Source of the DNA: Flavobacterium inviolabile
Lineage (GTDB): Bacteria; Bacteroidota; Bacteroidia; Flavobacteriales; Flavobacteriaceae
Assembly (NCBI RefSeq): GCF_013389455.1
Contig: NZ_CP058278.1
Location: 186,001-250,000, forward strand
DNA length: 64,000 bases
Direction of reading: 5' to 3'
Part shown: positions 55,290-63,057 of the stretch, in pieces
Layout of the letters: each line of letters begins with the position of its first letter
Position numbering within the stretch: position 1 is the first letter of the stretch
The notes under the pieces: generated by a model
Told to the model about the DNA's origin: nothing
Database searches by the model: none
The model's input: the letters and a program-made list of their open reading frames with translations, nothing else
Made by a program: the position numbers and the translations under genes

Positions 55290-55332
55290 GTAACTATTTA
55301 TGTATTTGGTAATTTATGCGTTTGGTAATTTG

Positions 55333-55340
55333 TAATTTTG
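55333..55340 (+). promoter_or_regulatory. -7 promoter box of the O-methyltransferase gene
   Basis: TAATTTTG, 16 bases before the ATG at 55357. The sequence before it repeats TTTGGTAATTT twice (about 55305 and 55321). Confidence 0.45.
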
Positions 55341-55356
55341 TAAAAAATTTAAGCTT

Positions 55357-55998
55357 ATGCATTTTATATCGGAAACTTTAGAAGATTATGTAGCCCTGCA
55401 TTCGGAAAATGAACCGGCATTATTAGCGGCATTAAATAAAGAAACCCATCAGAAAATATTACAGCCCCGCATGTTAAGCGGTCATTTACAGGGGCGTGTC
55501 CTGAGCATGCTTTCCAAACTGATCCGTCCCAATGCCATACTGGAGATCGGAACCTATACCGGTTATGCGGCATTATGCCTGGCGGAAGGTTTACAGGAAA
55601 ACGGCACTCTGGATACTATTGACATCAACGAGGAACTCTACGATTTCCAGCGAAAATACTTTGACCAGTCGGAATGGAAAGACCAGATACACCAGCACTT
55701 AGGCAATGCTCTGGAAATCATCCCAACCTTAAATAAAAAATTTGATTTGGTATTTATCGATGCCGATAAGGAAAACTACATTCATTATTTTGAAATGATC
55801 GTTCCGTTAATGCATAAAGGCGGTATTATTTTATCGGATAACGTTTTATGGTCCGGAAAAGTACTGGAGCCTTTAAAAGCAAACGACAAAAGCACAAAGA
55901 TATTACTGGACTACAACAAGCTCCTGAAAGACGATCCGCGTGTAGAAACGGTTTTATTACCCATACGCGACGGGCTTACGGTGAGCCGCGTTTTATAA
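55357..55998 (+). CDS. SAM-dependent O-methyltransferase
   Basis: A 213-residue class I methyltransferase of the caffeoyl-CoA/catechol O-methyltransferase type. SAM-binding motif ILEIGTYTGYAALCLAE, acidic loop DTIDINEE, metal-binding FDLVFIDADKENYIHYFE and GGIILSDNVLWSGKVLEP with the conserved Asp-Asn. The metal and SAM residues are complete, so it should be active; the acceptor is unknown. It is directly followed by the repeat array. Confidence 0.93.
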   Translation: MHFISETLEDYVALHSENEPALLAALNKETHQKILQPRMLSGHLQGRVLSMLSKLIRPNAILEIGTYTGYAALCLAEGLQENGTLDTIDINEELYDFQRKYFDQSEWKDQIHQHLGNALEIIPTLNKKFDLVFIDADKENYIHYFEMIVPLMHKGGIILSDNVLWSGKVLEPLKANDKSTKILLDYNKLLKDDPRVETVLLPIRDGLTVSRVL

Positions 55999-56004
55999 GA
56001 ACAA

Positions 56005-56057
56005 GAAGCAATTGGCAATTGGCGAAAAAGCAATTGGCAAATAGCAAAAGGCAATTA
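56005..56057 (+). repeat. short GCAATTGGC-type words before the repeat array
   Basis: Tandem variants of GCAATTGGCAA and GCAAAAGGCAATT run through this stretch. They are the reverse complement of the TTGCCTTTT...TTGCCAATT words that recur in each downstream repeat unit, so the array is bordered by inverted copies of its own core word. Confidence 0.6.
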
Positions 56058-56068
56058 TAAGGTTTGAT

Positions 56069-56857
56069 ATATGAGGTTTGAAGTTTGATTTACGATGTAT
56101 TACTTCACACCTCCTACTTCTTATATCTTATATAATATTAGGAGTTACGACAATCAGCTTCCGTAATCAAAGCTTGCCTTTTACCTCTTGCTAATTGCCC
56201 CTTAAAATTAATATACGAAGTTTGAAGTTTGATTTACGATATCCCTTCACACCTCATACTTCTTATATCTTATATAATTTACAGTAATCAGCTTCCGTAA
56301 TACAAGACTTGTCTTTTACCTCTTGCCAATTGCCTCTTAAAGTTAACATACGAAGTTTGAAGTTTGATGTACGATATCCCTTCACACCTCATACTTCTTA
56401 TATCTTATATAATTCACAGTAATCAGCTTCCGTAATACAAAACTTGCCTTTTACCTCTTGCTAATTGCCCCTTAAAATTAATATACGAAGTTTGAAGTTT
56501 GATTTACGATATCCCTTCACACCTCATACTCCTTATATCTTATATAATTTACAGCAATCAGCTTCCGCAATCAAGACTTGCTTTTTACCTCTTGCTAATT
56601 GCCCCTTAAAGTTGATATACGAGGTTTGAAGTTCAATATACGACATTCATATATCTTATATAATCTACAGCAATCAGCTTCCGCAATCAAAGCTTGCCTT
56701 TTACCTCTTGCCTTTTACCTCTTGCCTTTTACCTCTTGCCAATTACCCCTTAAAGTTGATATACGAGGTTAAAAGTTCAATATACGACATCCATATATCT
56801 TATATAATCTACAGCAATCAGTTTCCACAATCAAAACTTGCCTTTTACCTCTCGTTT
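56069..56857. repeat. tandem array of about six ~135-bp units
   Basis: Units start near 56069, 56211, 56346, 56481, 56615 and 56759. The spacing is 135, 135, 134 and 144 bases between units 2 and 6, slightly more for the first. A complete unit reads in order: ATACGAAGTTTGAAGTTTGA, TTACGATATCCCTTCACACC, TCATACTTCTTATATCTTAT, a CAGTAATCAGCTTCCGTAAT word, then CTTGCCTTTTACCTCTTG, CTAATTGCCCCTTAAA. Units 5 and 6 lack the CCCTTCACACC block; unit 5 instead carries three copies of CCTTTTACCTCTTG. No open frame, no spacers, so not a CRISPR. It fills the gap between the methyltransferase and the VIT gene. Confidence 0.85.
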
Positions 56858-56911
56858 TTAATTAGGGTGTATCATTAAAATGAGTACTTTTAATATACTA
56901 AACCTGATACC

Positions 56912-57613
56912 ATGATCACTATAGATAACTATTTAGACAACCATTACATCCACAAAAGTAACTGGTTACGGGCAGCCGTTCTTGGAGCAAATGACGGAAT
57001 TATTTCCATTTCCAGTCTTGCAATCGGTGTTGCAGCAGCAAGTACAGCAAGGGAGCCCATTGTTCTGGCAACAGTCGCCGGACTTGTAGCGGGTGCATTG
57101 TCAATGGCGGCAGGTGAATATGTTTCTGTTAGTTCTCAAACTGATATTGAGAAAGGTGACATTGAAAGAGAGAGAAAAGAGCTTAAAGAGATGCCGGAAG
57201 AAGAGCTGAAGCTATTGTCTCAAATTTATGAAAGAAGAGGCTTAAAGAAGGAAACAGCGATGCAGGTCGCAATAGAGTTAACAGAAGCAGATGCGTTAGG
57301 GACACATATCAGAGACGAACTGGGTATTAACGAAATCAGTAAGGCAAAACCCATACAGGCAGCATTAGCATCAGGGGCAGCTTTTACAGGTGGCGGTCTA
57401 TTACCTTTATTAGTAATTCTTTTTGCACCGGTAAAAGGCATGGAATACTGGCTATATGGATTTACTATCATTTTTCTTATAATTTTAGGGATTACCGCTG
57501 CAAAAACAGGTGGCTCAAGCCCCTTAAAAGCCATGATAAGAATCACCATTTGGGGAACAATTGCAATGGGACTTTCCGCATTTGCAGGCTATCTTTTTGG
57601 TGTAAATCTTTAA
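56912..57613 (+). CDS. VIT1/CCC1-family iron/manganese transporter
   Basis: A 233-residue membrane protein. N-terminal helices carry LRAAVLGANDGIISISSLAIG and ALSMAAGEYVSVSSQTDIEK, both hallmarks of the VIT/CCC1 family. A charged cytoplasmic segment (ERERKELKEMPEEELKLL) follows, the metal-binding region in this family, then three more helices. It moves Fe2+ or Mn2+, probably out of the cytoplasm in bacteria. It stands alone between the repeat array and the two-component genes. Confidence 0.9.
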   Translation: MITIDNYLDNHYIHKSNWLRAAVLGANDGIISISSLAIGVAAASTAREPIVLATVAGLVAGALSMAAGEYVSVSSQTDIEKGDIERERKELKEMPEEELKLLSQIYERRGLKKETAMQVAIELTEADALGTHIRDELGINEISKAKPIQAALASGAAFTGGGLLPLLVILFAPVKGMEYWLYGFTIIFLIILGITAAKTGGSSPLKAMIRITIWGTIAMGLSAFAGYLFGVNL

Positions 57614-57845
57614 TTTAAAAATATAGTCATATAAACGGAGTACATTGGTATTTACCGACAATCTCCCCAACTCTATATGTAAAAATTAGATAGAAAGCTC
57701 TGAGGTGGCAATTCGGCAACAATGGTGCCTGCCCGCTTTCGGTGGTTATATATTCCCGGATTAAACGGACGCTTTATTATGCATACAACATCAATACTGA
57801 AAGAATGTAACCGTTATTGAGGCTACGTAAGATATAAGCAGCGAG

Positions 57846-58925
57846 ATGTCTGCTTTATATGCGTTTTTGCCTGCTCTACGGTTTGCCTGCAGTATCATTA
57901 GCATACTAAGCTTTATATTTGTTATTGTGAAAAAACAAAACTGGATTCCCGGCCTGATCGTATCATTGGGTGTGTCGCTCATTGCAGCACTCCCCAGAGT
58001 GATTCGTATGGAAAAGTTTGAATTTCATCCTATTATAATAAGCGTTGGTTATAATTTTACTTTTTGTATTTTCTGCTGGTTAGCGCACCAGTTTATATTA
58101 AGTAAATCGAAACAATTTAATATCAATAATGGGGTAATTGCTGCCTTTTCCATTGTCGTGGTCAGTAGTTTTGTTTTTTTACTGGATATGATTTTCTCTC
58201 TGGTAAGTGATAACCCTTTATTATTACCCGATGCTGAAGGAGGCAAACGATTATATATATTGCTGTTACGGGGAATAGTAATCAGCGGGTTATTTTATTT
58301 CATTATTTACTACCTCCATATACTATCAGAAAAGCAGCGGAATATGCTTGAGATCGCGGCACTTAAACAGGCACAACTGGCAGCTAACATATCCTCATTG
58401 AAAGAGCAGCTGAGTCCGCACTTCCTTTTCAATACGCTCAATACACTCAGTACCCTCACACAGGAACAAAGTGTAAAAGAATATGTTTCTGAGTTGGCAA
58501 ATGTGTACCGTTATGTACTCCGGTATAAGAATATTGATACCGCTACCATAGAACAGGAGCTTAATTTTATAGACTCTTATCTTTATATCATTAAAATGCG
58601 GCTGGAAGATGCTATTGAGATAGCTATTAATGTAGATGAGCAGGTCTTTAATAAGAAAATACCACCGCTCACGCTCCAGCTTCTGGTTGAAAATGCTATT
58701 AAACACAATATTGCTTCGCCAACAAGAAAACTGAGGATTGCTATAAAAAATACCGGTAATGATTTGCTGGAAGTAACCAATAACCTGCAACCCAAGACAT
58801 CCGTACAACATACCACTGGTATCGGGCTGGCCAATGTGATGCAACGCTATCACCTTCTCTTTGGTAAGGAAATCGGAATAGAAAAGAAAGATACAGTGTT
58901 TACCATAAAATTACCACTTATATGA
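57846..58925 (+). CDS. LytS-type sensor histidine kinase
   Basis: A 359-residue membrane kinase. Residues 1-165 contain about five to six membrane helices with no periplasmic sensor domain. The kinase core has the His-kinase family motif LKEQLSPHFLFNTLNTLS with phospho-His192, the N-box LQLLVENAIKHN and G-box TGIGLANVMQRY. Its stop overlaps the next start, coupling it to the LytTR regulator. The 232 bases before it contain nothing I recognise. Confidence 0.93.
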   Translation: MSALYAFLPALRFACSIISILSFIFVIVKKQNWIPGLIVSLGVSLIAALPRVIRMEKFEFHPIIISVGYNFTFCIFCWLAHQFILSKSKQFNINNGVIAAFSIVVVSSFVFLLDMIFSLVSDNPLLLPDAEGGKRLYILLLRGIVISGLFYFIIYYLHILSEKQRNMLEIAALKQAQLAANISSLKEQLSPHFLFNTLNTLSTLTQEQSVKEYVSELANVYRYVLRYKNIDTATIEQELNFIDSYLYIIKMRLEDAIEIAINVDEQVFNKKIPPLTLQLLVENAIKHNIASPTRKLRIAIKNTGNDLLEVTNNLQPKTSVQHTTGIGLANVMQRYHLLFGKEIGIEKKDTVFTIKLPLI

Positions 58926-59686
58926 TTAACGTGTTAATTATCGAAGACGAAGCCAAATCAGCAAGAGAACTTGCCAATATGATAGGCCATATAGACCGCG
59001 ACATACAAATCTTAGCCACATTGGATTCCATAGAGCAGGCACTCAATTGGTTTGCCGAAAATGAACAGCCTGACCTGATCTTTTCGGATATTCAGCTGGC
59101 CGACGGATTATGTTTTGACATTTACAACCAGATTGACATTAAAAGTCCTGTTATCTTTTGTACAGCTTTTGATGAGTATTTGATAAATGCCTTTGATACC
59201 AACGCGGTTAGTTACCTGTTAAAGCCCATTACCCGCAATCAGGTTGAAAGAGCATTGGATAAATTCTATTCACTGAAATCAGCCTTTGAAACCCTGCAGG
59301 AAAGGCAAAAACTAACGGGTTTACTTCAACAGATTAAGCATCAGTACAAAACAGCCCTGTTAGTATATCAAAAGGAGAAAATAATACCTGTACAGGTAAA
59401 AGACATTGCGTTCTTTTACCTGGATAAAACAATAGTGAACATCACAACCCTAAATGGCCAGCGATATTATCTTTCCGGAAAACTTGAGGAACTTAACAAA
59501 GTGCTGGACCCGACAGTATTTTTCAGGGCCAACCGCCAGTTTCTGATTAACAGGGCCGCCGTTGCAAATGCTGAAAGGTTCTTTGCCCGGAAACTGGTCA
59601 TCAAGCTAACGGTAAAAACCCCGGAAGACATCGTCGTAAGCAAAGCTAAAGCAGCTGAATTTTTACATTGGCTGGAGAGAGCTTAA
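58922..59686 (+). CDS. LytTR-family response regulator
   Basis: A 254-residue regulator: receiver at 1-120 with Asp56 (LIFSDIQLADG) and Lys near 101 (YLLKPITRNQ), and a LytTR DNA-binding domain at about 150-254 (VKDIAFFYLDKTIVNITT, FFRANRQFLINRAAV). It is the cognate partner of the kinase upstream (four-base overlap). LytTR regulators often control neighbouring exporter genes, here the TolC-adaptor-ABC operon; that target is inferred. Confidence 0.94.
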   Translation: MINVLIIEDEAKSARELANMIGHIDRDIQILATLDSIEQALNWFAENEQPDLIFSDIQLADGLCFDIYNQIDIKSPVIFCTAFDEYLINAFDTNAVSYLLKPITRNQVERALDKFYSLKSAFETLQERQKLTGLLQQIKHQYKTALLVYQKEKIIPVQVKDIAFFYLDKTIVNITTLNGQRYYLSGKLEELNKVLDPTVFFRANRQFLINRAAVANAERFFARKLVIKLTVKTPEDIVVSKAKAAEFLHWLERA

Positions 59687-59720
59687 AACATTATGTTGAC
59701 TGCTCATTTTTATGGATAAA

Positions 59721-59855
59721 TTAACAAACACCTGGTATAGCTTGTAATCGTCCATTTTTAAAATTATCAAAAAATAAAGAAGACAACCTTTTCACCACTA
59801 CTGCTCTCCCTACAGTATTATCGTGGACATCAATGCAGCCAACCAGAATTGACAT
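59721..59855 (-). pseudogene. possible remnant of a NarL-type response regulator (N-terminus)
   Basis: A 44-codon frame starting ATG at 59855 (MSILVGCIDVHDNTVGRAVV) and ending at a stop at 59721. It looks like a decayed receiver beginning (compare the usual IVDDHxxxRxGL pattern). It starts 35 bases after the end of the kinase-like fragment, the normal kinase-regulator spacing. The match is weak by itself and rests mostly on context. Confidence 0.3.
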
Positions 59856-59889
59856 ATACAAGAATAACACACTGATTTATTGCCTATTA

Positions 59890-60045
59890 CTACAAATAAG
59901 AATGATCATTAACACTTCCCGGCAAATGCAGTTCTAAAGTAAGTACGATGGTATTTTTTTTACCTGTAATGCCTGCCTCAAAGAGCAGTTTGCCTGCTTT
60001 GACCAATAACCGCTTTAAGAAATATAATAGAATACCCAAATTGCA
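59890..60045 (-). pseudogene. probable remnant of a histidine-kinase C-terminus
   Basis: An open stretch of 51 codons without a start, ending at TAG (59890-59892). It reads LGILLYFLKRLLVKAGKLLF, then EAGITGKKNTIVLTLELHLP. This resembles the end of a DesK/NarX-type kinase ATPase domain (a G-box, KRL, a GG-like turn, a TGKGTTIVLELPLP ending), with the key glycines degraded. The upstream part of the gene is gone, replaced by the DUF2147-type gene on the other strand. Confidence 0.4.
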
Positions 60046-60067
60046 TCATATTTTAAATGAGGAAGCA

Positions 60068-60433
60068 ATGAAAACTTTCTATCTGGCAGTCTTTATTATT
60101 GCCACATTTTTTGTTCCTAAACAGACACAAAACAGTCGGGATGCTGTTTTGGGAAAATGGACAAATGAAGACAAAACCCGCGTTGTGGAATTTGTAAACA
60201 CTGGTATCAGTTATAATGCCATAATCCGGAAAGCCCCCGACGAGAGCATTGTTGGTAAAAATCAGATTACCGATATTATCTATAGCAATGGCATATACAA
60301 TGGGAAGGTGAATTTCCCTAAAAAGGGCAAAAGCTATCCTTGCAGGCTCAGGATAAAAAACGATGGTTCAATTGAATTGACGGTAAAGATTGGATTCATA
60401 AACAAATCGCAAATATGGACAAGAATAAAATAG
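60068..60433 (+). CDS. small exported protein, DUF2147-like
   Basis: The ATG at 60068 gives a signal peptide (MKTFYLAVFIIATFFVPKQTQ); the in-frame extension upstream overlaps the kinase remnant and looks non-coding. The 121-residue product contains AVLGKWTNEDKTRVVEFVNT near the start and YPCRLRIKNDGSIELTVKIG near the end, the lipocalin-like pattern of DUF2147 proteins. These are small periplasmic proteins of unknown function, frequent in Bacteroidota. It may be transcribed with the exporter operon, but the 122-base gap leaves this open. Confidence 0.7.
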   Translation: MKTFYLAVFIIATFFVPKQTQNSRDAVLGKWTNEDKTRVVEFVNTGISYNAIIRKAPDESIVGKNQITDIIYSNGIYNGKVNFPKKGKSYPCRLRIKNDGSIELTVKIGFINKSQIWTRIK

Positions 60434-60555
60434 AAGAAAACAAAAAAACTTTTAAACGAAGGCTTTACCATTCTTTTTCGTTTTTTACCGTGTCCAAAAT
60501 TACCCTCCATTCTTCATTTTTATATTTAAAGCAAAAATAGCGTAACGGAATAGCG

Positions 60556-61872
60556 ATGAAATCCAAATTACTCATTATAATCCTTTTGATCTGTGCCGGT
60601 GGCCTTAACACCCAGGCACAATTACGATTTTCTACATTAAAGGAAGTATTGGACTATGCTGATCGAAATGCAATCAGCATACAGAGTGCCATGCACCAGG
60701 AAAAAATTGCAGAATCAAAGAGCAGGGCAACGAAAGCGGCTTTACTACCGTCGGTTAATGGTTTTGCCGGGTTTAATGACAACATCATTCTCCAGCCTAC
60801 GCTGGTTCCTGCAAACCTGTTTAACCCGGGTGCTCCTGCGGGGACTTTCAATGAGTACACTTTCGGTAAAAAATACATGTACAGCACAGGCGTGCAGGCA
60901 AACTGGGATATCGTCAACTTTCAAAAGTGGTTTGCTATAAAAACGACGGAAGCGACACAAAAGCTAAATGAGGCCAATACCGTCAAGGCAAGATACCAGA
61001 CGTATAACCAGCTTGCGCAAACCTACTATTCTATTTTACTTACCAAGAAGTATATAAAAATATGCGAAAGCAATATTACAGCATCAGACAGTATCTATAA
61101 AATTGCAGAAGATAAATATGAAGCAGGAATCTTTACTGAAGAAAACCTCAATCGCAGCAAAATCCAGCAAATGCAGACGGAACAGCAGGTTAGCAGTCTT
61201 TCTTCCTCTTTAGGGCAATTGTATAATCAATTGCAGTCCCAATTGAATTCTACAGATAGTCTTATTCTGACGGATGAGCTTTCTGCAGTTCAGCCCGATT
61301 TAGAGCAGGAAGAAGTTATTAGTACTGTCGCTCCGGATGTGCAGATAGAGCAAGCCCAATTGGAACTGAACAGACGGCAGCTGGAAGGAGCAAGATCAAT
61401 GCAATATCCTACATTTACAATAGGTTACCAATTCAACCGGAATTGGGCCATGGATAAAATGTTTGACCTTTCCAGCGCTAATAATCTACCCCAGCATTTC
61501 TGGAATGTCAAACTGGATATTCCTGTTTTCAATGGTCTGTCCACAAGAGAAAAAGTTGTTCAATCCCGGATACAATATCGTCAGCAGCAGCAAGTGCTGG
61601 ACAACAAGAAACTTACAGCCCAAAAGGAAGACGACAATCTGAAGATACAATTCAGGCAGAGTACTGAAGATTTAAAGAAGCAGGAGGAAATTCTGAGACT
61701 CCAATACAGGAATGACAACCATTCAAAAAACAGGTACGAAAGTGGCATTATCGGGCTGGATGAACGGTTGGATAAATTCAAGGATTTACTTCAGGAGCAA
61801 AACCAGTATATGCAGAATCTCAGTAATTATTACATCAATTATTATACGCTTTACATCCGAAAGCTGTTCTAA
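60556..61872 (+). CDS. TolC-family outer-membrane protein (ABC export operon)
   Basis: A 438-residue outer-membrane channel with signal peptide (LLICAGGLNTQAQ) and two OEP domains of long helices. Seen are TYNQLAQTYYSILLTKKYIK and the second-half equivalent around PTFTIGYQFNRNWAMDKMFD. It is much diverged from the RND-linked TolC in this window. First gene of a TolC-adaptor-permease run that continues beyond the right edge. Confidence 0.92.
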   Translation: MKSKLLIIILLICAGGLNTQAQLRFSTLKEVLDYADRNAISIQSAMHQEKIAESKSRATKAALLPSVNGFAGFNDNIILQPTLVPANLFNPGAPAGTFNEYTFGKKYMYSTGVQANWDIVNFQKWFAIKTTEATQKLNEANTVKARYQTYNQLAQTYYSILLTKKYIKICESNITASDSIYKIAEDKYEAGIFTEENLNRSKIQQMQTEQQVSSLSSSLGQLYNQLQSQLNSTDSLILTDELSAVQPDLEQEEVISTVAPDVQIEQAQLELNRRQLEGARSMQYPTFTIGYQFNRNWAMDKMFDLSSANNLPQHFWNVKLDIPVFNGLSTREKVVQSRIQYRQQQQVLDNKKLTAQKEDDNLKIQFRQSTEDLKKQEEILRLQYRNDNHSKNRYESGIIGLDERLDKFKDLLQEQNQYMQNLSNYYINYYTLYIRKLF

Positions 61873-61895
61873 CTTTAAATTTTTAACCATAAACA

Positions 61896-63005
61896 ATGAA
61901 AGCAAATAGCATCATAACCATTATACCGTTGCTGTTAATATGCCTCAGCTTTACGGCATGTAACAAGCAAGAGGAAATGCATCCTTTAAGAAAAAGCCTG
62001 CAACAAGCTGTATTTGCGAGTGGACACCTGGAACAGGAAAATGAATACGTTATTGCGAGTACGGCGGATGGGATTATTAGGGAGCTGAATATTCATGAAG
62101 GGGATAATGTGACGGCAGACCAGATACTGGTGCGCATAAAAAGCGACGTACAGGATGCACAATTGCGGGATGCACAGATTGCATACAATGATGCCCTGCA
62201 AAATGTAACTCCGGATGCACCACAGTTATTACAGATTCAGTCACAGATCGATATCGCCAGAAAGCAGCTTAATCAGGACAAACTGAATTACGAGCGTTAT
62301 GCTGCTTTAAGAAAGAAAAATTCAGTATCACCGCTTGATCTTGAAAAGGCCGAACTACAATACAAAACTTCGCAAGCTAACCTTCAGATATTGGAGAAGA
62401 ATTATATTCAGATACAGAATGCTCTTCGATTAAATGCTAACAGAGGTTTGCAACAGGTCAAAACACAACAGGCGATGTTAAGCGAGTATGTGGTCAAAGC
62501 AGATAAACCGGGTATTGTATTAGATGTTTTTAAAAAGAAAGGGGAATTGGTAGGTAAAGGCGAGGTGATCGCCAAGATTGGCAGCGGTAAACATATCCTG
62601 AAGCTCTTTGTTGCAGAAGATGATATTACCAAGATCAATATCGGGCAACAGGTTATCGTGCAAATGAATAATTACCCGGACACCACGTTCACGGCTTCCA
62701 TTATCAGAATACTTCCCGAATTCAACCAGACAGAGCAATCCTATATTGCAGAAGCTGTATTTGTGAATCCACCGAAACTGCTGCTGTCGGGAACACAATT
62801 GCAGGCAAATATTAATCAGGCAACTATCAGAAATGTTTTGGTCATTCCATCATCAGCTCTGGTGAGAGGTCGTTTTGTAGAGCTAAAGGACGGAACAGAA
62901 AGAGCCATCAAAACCGGGCAAAATTTAGGAAGTTGGGTAGAGGTAAAATCAGGGCTAACCGAACAGGATATTATTCTTTTACCAAAGGAAAAAAAGACAA
63001 AATAA
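61896..63005 (+). CDS. HlyD/MacA-family efflux adaptor lipoprotein
   Basis: A 369-residue periplasmic adaptor with a lipoprotein signal (LLLICLSFTACNKQEE, lipobox FTAC, Cys22), rather than a membrane helix. It has a lipoyl half (ASTADGIIRELNIHEGDNVT), a long helical hairpin at about 95-190, a second lipoyl half (VKADKPGIVLDVFKKKGELV) and beta-barrel domain. The organisation matches MacA-type adaptors working with ABC permeases of the MacB/FtsX family. It lies 23 bases after the TolC gene. Confidence 0.9.
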   Translation: MKANSIITIIPLLLICLSFTACNKQEEMHPLRKSLQQAVFASGHLEQENEYVIASTADGIIRELNIHEGDNVTADQILVRIKSDVQDAQLRDAQIAYNDALQNVTPDAPQLLQIQSQIDIARKQLNQDKLNYERYAALRKKNSVSPLDLEKAELQYKTSQANLQILEKNYIQIQNALRLNANRGLQQVKTQQAMLSEYVVKADKPGIVLDVFKKKGELVGKGEVIAKIGSGKHILKLFVAEDDITKINIGQQVIVQMNNYPDTTFTASIIRILPEFNQTEQSYIAEAVFVNPPKLLLSGTQLQANINQATIRNVLVIPSSALVRGRFVELKDGTERAIKTGQNLGSWVEVKSGLTEQDIILLPKEKKTK

Positions 63006-63057
63006 AGGGTACGGATACTTGGCTAACCGTAGCGAAAGCTTATTAAAAAGAAAAGAA

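Noticed and set aside
56069..56857. CRISPR-like array
   Set aside because: The units are long (~135 bp) and contiguous with no unique spacers, and there are no cas genes nearby.
57614..57845. Possible gene remnant between the VIT gene and the kinase
   Set aside because: Translations in all frames gave only short pieces without recognisable similarity.
59948..60067. N-terminal extension of the DUF2147-type gene
   Set aside because: The extra 40 codons lack a signal sequence, and the opposite strand there reads as a kinase remnant; the ATG at 60068 gives a clean signal peptide.
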